A stretch of 64,000 nucleotides of DNA, taken from NCBI GenBank assembly GCA_017893485.1, contig CM030363.1, forward strand, positions 85,639,730 to 85,703,729, written 5' to 3'. Made by a program: the position numbers and the translations under genes. Every line of letters begins with the position of its first letter. The stretch's first letter is position 1. Shown piece after piece: positions 56,506 through 64,000 of this stretch. Under the pieces are notes generated by a model. The model was not told the origin of the DNA, did not search any database, and was given only the letters and a program-made list of their open reading frames with translations. The stretch is from Hemerocallis citrina (taxonomy: Eukaryota > Streptophyta > Magnoliopsida > Asparagales > Asphodelaceae).

Positions 56506-58753
56506 TCAAGGGTCGACCTCATCGTCGCTCGGCACGGCTACGATCGCACCCTCGGCACCACCCTCGCCTTCGATGTCTTCGCCCTCCAGCCTCGGATCGA
56601 ACTCGGCCAAGGGCAGCTCTTTCTCGCCCTCTATGGGGTCGTAGAAGTAGTAGGACGAGACGTCGAATCCGGGGTTTCGAGCGACGACATGCTTCAGTGC
56701 TCGGCTGTATGCCTCCTCCATGTTCGTTAGCATGTGGGCTTCGACCTCGTCCCGAACAGCTTTCTCTGCAGCTGCCACCTTCGCTGCTTGCTCGGTCAGG
56801 GCCTCCTCCGTCGCCTTCTGAGACTGAGTCAGCTCTCCTTCGAGCCGAGCCCTCTCCTTTTCAAGGGTCTCGACCTTGGAAGCCTCGGCGGCAGATCTCC
56901 TCAGCGCCTCGGCGAGCTGAGCCTTTAAGTCGGCGACCTCGGCCTCGAGCGAAGTAGAGCGCAACTGTTCGGCCTCCAGCTCCTTCACCGCTTTAGACCG
57001 CTCTGACAGTTCCCGATTGTTCAGAACAGTCATCTCCTTCTCCTTGCTCGCGAATTCCTCAAGCAAATAGTTGAAGTGGCAGAGGGTCTACATGCAACAC
57101 AAGAAACAGTCAAGAACGAGCACAAAAACTTAGAAAAATTCTCAAAGTAATCTACTACTTACCGACATAGTGTTCCGAGCGATCTGCATCGCGGCGTCCC
57201 CAACTTCACCTGCCTTAAGTGCCGCTTGGTCTTTAGGGGTCGGCAGGTGCTTCACCGCCTGCATGCAAATATTGCCGTCCCCTAAGAAACCGTCGACCTT
57301 CATGACCCGCCAGTCGGGGATGAAGATGCGCTTGTGCTCCTCGGTCAGAATCTTCTCCGCCTCGGCTGTGAGAGGCGGGACATCGAGAGCCAGTGCCGCG
57401 CTGATGTTGAACGCTCCGCCGGAAAATCCTGGAGCATCTGTTCGCGTCGTTGAGGTCGGCGCGTCCAAGGCAGGAGGGGCGGTCGGCACAGCGAGGCTTT
57501 GATCGGGCTCGACCAAGGGAGCCTCGACAACCTGTCGCTCGGGGTCGGGGAGACTGAGGGGATCTTGGGCGCTCGGCCGCCTTGAGGTCCGGACACGGTC
57601 CTCTTCCTCTTTCTCACCTCCTGCTCCTTGGAAGCTCGCGCCTTGCCATCAGTCCTTTGTAATCCATGCCTAGAGATTCTGCACAAACCGAGTGAAAAAA
57701 GTTAGAAAATTTTTCCAAACTTCAAAGACAAAACAAGAAAAGAAGAGGCATACTAGGGTTGATCGGACGAAGACCCCCTCGGAACAATGCCTCATCGGTG
57801 ATATCTTTCCAACTGAGGGTCGGAAGACCGAGCAACTTTTCCACGACTTCCGCCTCCTCGTTGCTGAGCACGGGCTCTTTCTTCGCCCGCTTCGAAAGAC
57901 CGTCCCTCGACCATACCGTCGGGATCACCCATGGCTCGGGAGCTCGGACGAGGAAGTATTTCTCCTTCCAATGCTTGATCGAGTCCGGGTTCTCGATCAG
58001 CTTCACTCCCTTCCTCGGTGAGAGATAGTACCTCTGCTCATTTTTGCTTGGCTGGCAAGGTCGGTAGAGACTCTGAAGGATAAACATGTTGGGCTGAGCG
58101 CCAACCTCCTGACATTGAAGAACGAACGCCATGACGTGTCGCCAGGTGTTCGGCATTAGCTGAGCCGGACACAGGCCGTACCACTGCAGCACCTCGACCA
58201 CGAAAGGGTGCAGCGGCAGCCGAAGGCCGACATTCAAGGAGTCGATAGGAAATACGCTTATATCGGCCAAGGACGAGGTGCACGCTCGGAAGCCAGGGCC
58301 AGGGAGAAGGAGCCCGTACTCCATAGGGATTTGGAACCCGCTCCGGATCTGATGCAAATCTGCCTCGGTCAGCACCGAAGAGATCCGATCCACCTCGGAC
58401 GTTTCCCTTGGCTCGTTCTCCTCGATCGACTCGGCGGTGCCCTGCGTCACCTTCTCCAACAGTTCTCCGGAGTAGCTCTGCACGCCACCGACGCTTGACA
58501 GAATGCTCGGCTGCCGACCCAGCTCCCCTGCTGTCTTCGGGTGCTCAATGATCGTTTCCACCACCTTTCCCTTGCTGGCTCGGACCAACACCTCCTGGAG
58601 AGGCTTGGCAACCTCCACATCCGTACTCGGCCAGACCGTAGTCTCTTCGGTCGGCTCCACTACCTCCTTCCCCTTGTCCTTGCTCGGCCTGGCCGCTCGG
58701 CTGACGCCGAGGTCCGAGGAGGGGGTCTCATCCGTAGGAGAAAACTTAACCAT
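56506..58753 (-). pseudogene. Antisense aORF1 of element D: Transposase_28-like domain plus coiled coil
   Basis: ATG at 58751-58753 (MVKFSPTDETPSS). Exon 1 58753-57754 carries the putative gypsy-type domain: GLRLPLHPFVVEVLQWYGL, then NTWRHVMAFVLQC. GT-AG introns lie at 57679-57753 and 57088-57162; the first joins in frame, the second at phase 0. Exon 2 57678-57163 has two frame changes. Exon 3 (57087-56506) is a long coiled coil ending in an acidic DDEVDP. The splice sites remain good though sense pol is lost. It could be transcribed from its own promoter near 58760-58900. Confidence 0.75.
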
Positions 58754-58759
58754 TTTAAA

Positions 58760-59090
58760 GATGAAGAGAGGGACTGACCTCGAAATGACTAGTTTGGCTA
58801 AAAAAGATCGCCGGAGTTTGAAACGCCTCGCCGCGACAGCTAGCAGCGCCACCCGAGAGCTAAAAACTTCGCTAAAGAAGTAAAAACCAAGAGTGAGAAA
58901 GTGAAAGTGAGAAATGAGGAGAAGTTTTGAGGGGGTGAAAACTTATAGTAAAAAAGATGCCTCTTGGGCTTTGTAACGTAACGGCGCAACTCTTGGGCCT
59001 CCCTTGAAGCGTTACAAAAGCCCAAAAGATTAGTTAACGAAGAATCGCAACTGTTAGCAAAGGGAGCGACATTTCAACCCAAGTAAAGCA
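58760..59090. other. Region upstream of antisense aORF1
   Basis: It would hold the aORF1 promoter and leader on the minus strand. No clear TATA box identified. Confidence 0.4.
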
Positions 59091-59099
59091 GCTCGGCAC

Positions 59100-60085
59100 T
59101 TCACATCGGACGGCTAAGATAGCCCCACGTCCCTTGGATCCAACACCCGAGCGACAGGCGATCCGAGCCATTCCGCTCGGATTCCGAGCAAGTGCCAATC
59201 CGAGCTACGAAATGGAGAAAACAACTTTCCCCTCAAAATTCGCGTAAGATTTCGATCAGACGGCCCAGATCTTGCCAACTGCACTACGTGACAAGATAGT
59301 GTTTTCTTGGGAAATGAGCTAGCGTCGAGATCTGCGCCATCATCCAACGGCCAAGATCGCCCACGTCCCTCGGATCCAACACCCGAGCGACGGCGATCCG
59401 AGCCATTTCGCTCGGATTCCGAGCAAGTGCCAATCCGAGCTACGAAATGGAGAAAAACGACTTTTCCCTCAAGATTCGCTTAAAATTTTGATCAGACGGC
59501 TCAGATTGCACCACGTCCACTAAAAGACAAGATAGTGTTTTCTTGGGAACCATGTCTGCCTCGAGTTCGCGCCGCGATCCAACGGTCCAGATCGCTCCAC
59601 GTCGCTCGGAATTCCGAACCAAGCGACTAGCGATCCGAGCCACTCGTGCGAGGGAAAAACCGAGCCATATCGCTCGGATCCCGAGCAAGTGCCAATCCGA
59701 CCCTCGAAAGTGAATAAAAATGCTGCCGAGCGTCTCCGACCATTGGATCATTACGAAATTCATGCCTGAGATGATGGACGTCCCAGATTGCGCCACGTCC
59801 ACTAAACGACAAGATAGTATTTTCTTGGAAACTGTGCCTGCCTCAAGATTCGTGCCAAGATCCAACGGCTCAGATCGCTCCACGTCGCTCGGAATTCTAA
59901 GCCGAGCGACAAGCGATCCTAGCCACTTGCGCGAGGGAAGAACCGAGCCACTTCGCTCGGATTCCGAGCAAGTGCCCATCTGACCCACAAAAGAGAGGAA
60001 ATTACTGCCGAGCAACTCGGTCTATCTGATCTTTCAGAAATTGGCGCTCGCTCAGGATCAACGGTCCAGATCGCGCCACGCCATA
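59100..60085. repeat. Minisatellite of 200-280-bp units in element D
   Basis: Units begin near 59112, 59349, 59585, 59866 and 60063 with CCAGATCGC-CCACGTC type words and share CGCTCGGATTCCGAGCAAGTG and GACAAGATAGTGTTTTCTTGG. Steps are about 237, 236, 281 and 197 bp. Open minus-strand frames here are by-products of the repeat. Confidence 0.85.
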
Positions 60086-60484
60086 ATTCGGTATTTTATT
60101 TATTAAAATCGTTTTATTTATTTAGAAATTGCGAAAAAATGATTAAAAATTTGGGAAAATTAATTACAAATCCTAAAAAATAATTATAAAGTCGGGGAAA
60201 TATTTTTGAGTCCTCGAGTGAATAATAATCGCCTAGGACCATTTATTAAGACCCCCGAACGACGAATCGACACTTCGCAAAATTAAGTAAATAATCCGAA
60301 AAATAGATAAAAATCACCAAATGTCCAGAAGAGTTCAAGAACAACTCAGAGCGTGCAACTAACTTAGAAAATTACCATACTGCCTCCTGCAAAGATTCGA
60401 AACCATTCATTTGGACTCTGATACAACTCCGCCAGCCATTAAAACAGTAAAACTACTCCTCAAAGGCTGATCAAGCTCAGTCTT

Positions 60485-60501
60485 CGGGAGTGGGGGGCTC
60501 G
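60485..60501 (+). promoter_or_regulatory. Polypurine tract of element D
   Basis: CGGGAGTGGGGGGCTCG directly before the TGATATGG start of the 3' LTR. Confidence 0.85.
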
Positions 60502-61095
60502 TGATATGGCTAAAAATGGGGTTAAATCAGAACTGTCCAAATCAGGAACGAATCTTAAAGCCTGGGGGTAAAATGGTAATTTCACCTACCAATGGATCTG
60601 AAGCGGGTACTGGTTTTCCTCCTCAAAGATCCATTAACCCGTGAACGGATCCACCTCAACTGGGTGCAGGTTTCAACCCGCAGCAAACCCGGTCCACCAG
60701 GATAGAATTAGGGTTTCTGATTAATCCTAATCAACGGCCTTGATTCATATCTATTCTTTCACTGGGGATTAGGGATTACATTCCTTATCTAACCACAGGG
60801 ATTATATTCCTAATCTGACCCCCAACGATGCCTATAAATATCCCCCATCCATCTCCATTAAGAGGTAATCAATCTTTTGCCAGTTTTACACTCTTTCATA
60901 ATCACTTCTGATTACTGACTTGAGCGTCGGAGGGTGCATCGCTGGGTACAAACCCGGTGTCTCGCACTTTTTGCAGGTGAACGGCGGGAGCAACGGTCAA
61001 ACTCCGGCGGAACAGGTAACAGGTTTGTTATTCAAAGTTTTCCAAGAATCCACAAATACTATCTGTTTGCCCCTACATCAGATTCAGCGGCAACA
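60502..61095 (+). repeat. 3' LTR of element D
   Basis: 594 bp, partner of 52496-53089. Confidence 0.95.
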
Positions 61096-61100
61096 ATGTG

Positions 61101-61850
61101 CTTGGGGTGTGAGAGAGGAGAGTTCCCGCTAAAATACTTGGGAACACCAATCTGACTGGGAAATGTGAGGAGGTATGACTAGCTGTCATTGGTGGAGAAA
61201 GTGGGAAAGAGATTAGTATGGTGGAAAGGAAAATTTCTATCCCTGGGTGGTAGAATTACGATGATTAATTCAGTTTTGAGTAGTGTGCCAACATACTTAT
61301 TGTCAATCTAAGATCTCCCCGAGTGGGTTATTAGCAGAATCGATAAATGTGAAAATGGTTCTAATGGAAAGGACCGAACGATTTCAACAAATGGTTCATC
61401 TGGTGAGATGAGGAAAGATCTGTAAGAAAAAGGAATTCGGAGGTCTTGGGATAGTCAACCTTAGAGATATGAATAAGCCGCCTCTTACCAAGTGGTGGTG
61501 GAAGATGTATAAGCATCGAAATATGTGGTGTTGTAAATCATTTGCTTTATATCGTAGACAGAAAAAGTTTAGATATTGGGGCCGGAGTAAACACGGGAAG
61601 TCTTCCTATCTCTGGAAGAGGAGTACGAAGGTGGGGGAAATTTCCACGCCAACACTAGCTGTGTGATTGGGGACGGGAGAAATACTCGGTTCTGCAAAGA
61701 TAAATGGTGTGGTGACAACTCCTATTTATCTCTCTTCCCTGATCTCGCAATGGATACTGATGCTGCTTGTTTTTTTGGGTGTGGGGGTAACATGTGTGAG
61801 TTCTTGTAATTTGTGAAGTGGAAGGCACGACACTGACGTTGGTCTGATCC
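61101..61850 (+). pseudogene. L1-type LINE ORF2 fragment, right part
   Basis: Across changing frames it reads GEFPLKYLGTPI, WWKGKFLSLGGRITMINSVL, PEWVISRIDKC, KKEFGGLGIVNLRDMN and later FCKDKWCGDNS. This is the order of the RT C-terminal and zf-RVT regions of plant L1 elements. Many stops. Element D's TSD shows it inserted in this LINE. The right limit is uncertain. Confidence 0.78.
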
Positions 61851-62099
61851 CCGGTTGTAGGACCGGCTCGGGAGTAGCAGGAGATAGGTTGAGGCTCGTA
61901 GCTCGGTTCGGATATTGGGTGCTCGGCTCGGATCTTTAGACCTGCACATCGCCTAGAGACCCCGGGAGAGTTCCCGGAGACAGGCCCTCTGACGATCTAG
62001 TCAGTCACTGAGAAAAAAACAGTAGCTAGGGTTCAGGTGGAGAAAGATTGATTACCTTTTAAAGTGTGGAGGGGGTATGGTATTTATAGGCAAGGGTAA
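61851..62099 (-). mobile_element. Tat-type LTR scrap
   Basis: It shares with 24740-24850 the order ATCTAGTCAGTCACTGAGAAA, AGATTGATTACCTTTT and a GGGGG block. It is cut at 62100 by an element-B-family LTR. Confidence 0.55.
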
Positions 62100-64000
62100 T
62101 GTAATCCCTGTTTTTCAATTTTATGTATTTTGGAATGTATTTTTCATTTTTGTGTATTTTTATATCTCTTGTATTTTTCGGAACTGTATATTGGAATATT
62201 TTCAATATATAATTATTTTTCTTTTATTTTTAACCTCCTTGTGCTGATTGTTCGGCGTTTTGTTCATTTTCGCCATTTTGAGTTCTTCTTCTCATTTTTC
62301 TTGGCCTCATTCATTATTATTATTTATTTTGGTGATATGATAGATTTTTTGTGGTGATTTACCCAAATTATGATTTTTGACCCTTAAGGAGATTTTTAGG
62401 AGCCATAGAATTCACTATATATTGTATCCCCATTTGAAATCTATCCAATACACATTACCCAATTGTATACCTATTACTATATATTGATACCCACTACCCA
62501 TTAGCCTAAAATAATCTCCATATATAATAACCCCTAATCCCCTTAACCATAACCCTAATCTCTTTTTCTCTCTCCCTCTCCAAAAACACATCCCGGCCTC
62601 CCTTTTTGTTGCAACCGACTGCTCCCTCCCATCCAATCCGGCCTGCATCTCTCCAAGGCTGAGCCCCCTCCTACTCCATCAAACGACCACCTCTCCATCT
62701 CCATATATTCTAATACTACAACCCTACAAACCCTAACACTCTTCCTTGTGGCCGGCCACCATCCAAAATAGCACCACCACCATTAAAATCATCACAAAAC
62801 CCTCTTCTTTTGGTGTTCCTTGAAGTGGGTATTCGTCCCTTCGCTCGTCGCATCAAGGAGATCTATCGTAGAGCATTTTTGGTTCGTGGGTTCGCTTGGA
62901 ATCGCGTTGGAAGGGATTTCGCTCGTGGGTTTCGTTGCTAGGACTAAATTTTTTGCGTTCATCGTCATTAAGAGGCAAGTAACTTGTACATAATTTCATT
63001 AGGTTGATACAAGTCAAAAAGTTCACACCTAGAATAGTTGGATCTAGAGACGATCAAAAATTATATTTTTCTTGATGGGTTTGTCTCTATTGTGATAAAT
63101 TTGGCCATAGAAGACTTATGACATGAAGTTTGATAGGTTAATTTCCCATGTTTCAGCCAAACTTGATTTTGTTCGTGTATGTGACATATTGCATGTTATG
63201 TGTTTGATTGATTGTCCATGTGAGAATTATTAGGCTTGGACATGTTAGAACCCCTAAAACATGATGTTTAGATGATTAGTAGGTTGTATTTCAAGTTTGG
63301 TTAAGTTTGGATCAATATTGTGGAAGTTATGATGTTTTTGTCTAGAGGTGTGAAATCTGTATTTGCGGTCTGTTCTGTACTGTTTGCTGTTTTCACCCAT
63401 GTTACAGTCCGAATTTGGACTTCAAAATTAAAAGTGAATTGTAGATAATTGTGTTTATTTTCCAACCCCACTGGTTTTACTTGATTTGAATTTCATATGA
63501 CTGAGTTTTGAATGTTTTGGTACAGACGTGTCGATAGATTCCAGATTCTATTTTGAGTTAATTTTGTTAACAAATCATTTTCAAGAACTAGGCTATACAT
63601 AATATCTTGGTATAATATTTTGCTCAGTGTTTCCTCATGATACTAGGGACTACCCAGATTTTTGTTGTATTTTAAAGATAAGTTTTATGTAGTGTTTCAT
63701 GTTCTTTTCTAAATTCACCTTGTGCTGTAATATGCGTGCTGTTCAGTATAGAACCCAGTTTTCACCTTGATTCCTTATGTTTTATGAAAATTATTTGTGA
63801 TATAAGAAAGTTGGAAAAATCTATCTATTTTCACTTCGTTTTGGCGGAATTGGATTTCGATTCACTGATTGCGAGATATCCTTGTTTTCGTACAGCAATG
63901 TTGAGAAATTCTAGATTCGTCAAACCTTGTTTTTGTGTTGCTTCTCATTTTTGATTACTTATCTATACTTACTGGAATATTATGAAACTTGTTATTTTGA
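62100..64000 (+). mobile_element. Element-B-family LTR, start only, runs off the window
   Basis: It starts TGTAATCCCTGTTTTTCA and follows, in opposite orientation, the sequence of the 4434-7895 LTR: GACCC...GAGATTTTTAGGAGCCATAGA at 62379, and GCAAGTAACTTGTACA near 62975. It would extend about 1.5 kb past the window edge. The left flank is GGTAA. Confidence 0.85.

Larger units (their letters stand above)
52496..61095 (+). mobile_element. Element D: Tat-lineage Ty3/gypsy retrotransposon, TSD ATGTG, pol-deleted
   Basis: Two 594-bp LTRs (52496-53089 and 60502-61095) start TGATATGG and end GGCAACA or AGCAACA; flanks ATGTG (52491-52495 and 61096-61100) are exact. By eye the LTRs differ at about 30 sites, near 5%. 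Inside: PBS, gag, a joined integrase, then two antisense genes, a minisatellite and PPT. The gag C-end, protease, RT and RNase H are missing, so it depends on others to move. It sits in a LINE. Confidence 0.93.

Noticed and set aside
56304..56957. Plus-strand Arg/Pro-rich frame over element D
   Set aside because: Shadow of the antisense coiled-coil exon at 57087-56506.
59114..60015. Minus-strand frames of 60-190 codons
   Set aside because: Produced by the minisatellite units; repeated words only.

Overview
The window is nuclear DNA from a flowering plant with a repeat-rich genome. The evidence is Tekay-lineage chromoviruses, Tat-lineage Ty3/gypsy elements, an L1-type LINE, a CACTA element with the plant-type TPase and Transposase_24 pair, MuDR-type elements, and plant MITEs. 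Species cannot be read from the sequence. I found no convincing host gene, rRNA, tRNA or CRISPR array; nearly everything that codes belongs to transposable elements, most of them decayed.

Layout. 1-1688 is the end of an LTR cut by the window edge. 2469-3634 is a solo LTR with a 5-bp TSD. 4434-13038 is a minus-strand Tekay-type retrotransposon (element B) whose 5' LTR is cut off by element A. 13039-23707 is a minus-strand Tekay-type retrotransposon (element A) with 2.84-2.86 kb LTRs, PBS and PPT, but no TSD. 23708-25080 is a Tat-lineage gag/leader/LTR remnant. 25409-31788 is a MuDR-like element with long TIRs and a 9-bp TSD; it carries a spliced transposase gene facing a small GRF zinc-finger gene. 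32688-33328 is a PIF/Harbinger-like MITE. 33419-51606 is a palindrome-rich Mutator-like foldback element. It was split by a 17.4-kb CACTA element (33644-51057), whose TPase gene was in turn split by a solo LTR (43294-46133). 52054-52381 is a hAT-like MITE. 52496-61095 is a Tat-lineage retrotransposon (element D) inserted in a LINE, deleted for protease/RT/RNase H but keeping antisense genes. 61850-62099 is a Tat LTR scrap, and 62100-64000 is the start of another element-B-family LTR that runs off the window.

How the parts work together. Nesting gives relative ages: foldback older than CACTA older than the solo LTR inside it; LINE older than element D; element B's 5' LTR older than element A's left LTR. 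Boundaries are well fixed by TSDs: AAAAG, TTTACTTTA, TAA, ACT, AAATG and ATGTG are all exact. Many stop codons in the coding remnants are CAG/CAA/CGA to TAG/TAA/TGA changes, as expected for methylated, silenced repeats.

Most interesting points. (1) Both Tekay-type elements have a phase-1 GT-AG intron-like segment at the same place, the gag/protease boundary; removing it restores the frame exactly. (2) The element-A-family LTRs carry a ~78-bp array of paired GTCGAC sites with 20-21 bp between pair members. (3) The MuDR-like element has two convergent genes, the second a GRF-finger protein with a membrane-like tail. (4) The foldback element is built from repeated near-palindromes. (5) Element D keeps a three-exon antisense gene although its sense pol is deleted.
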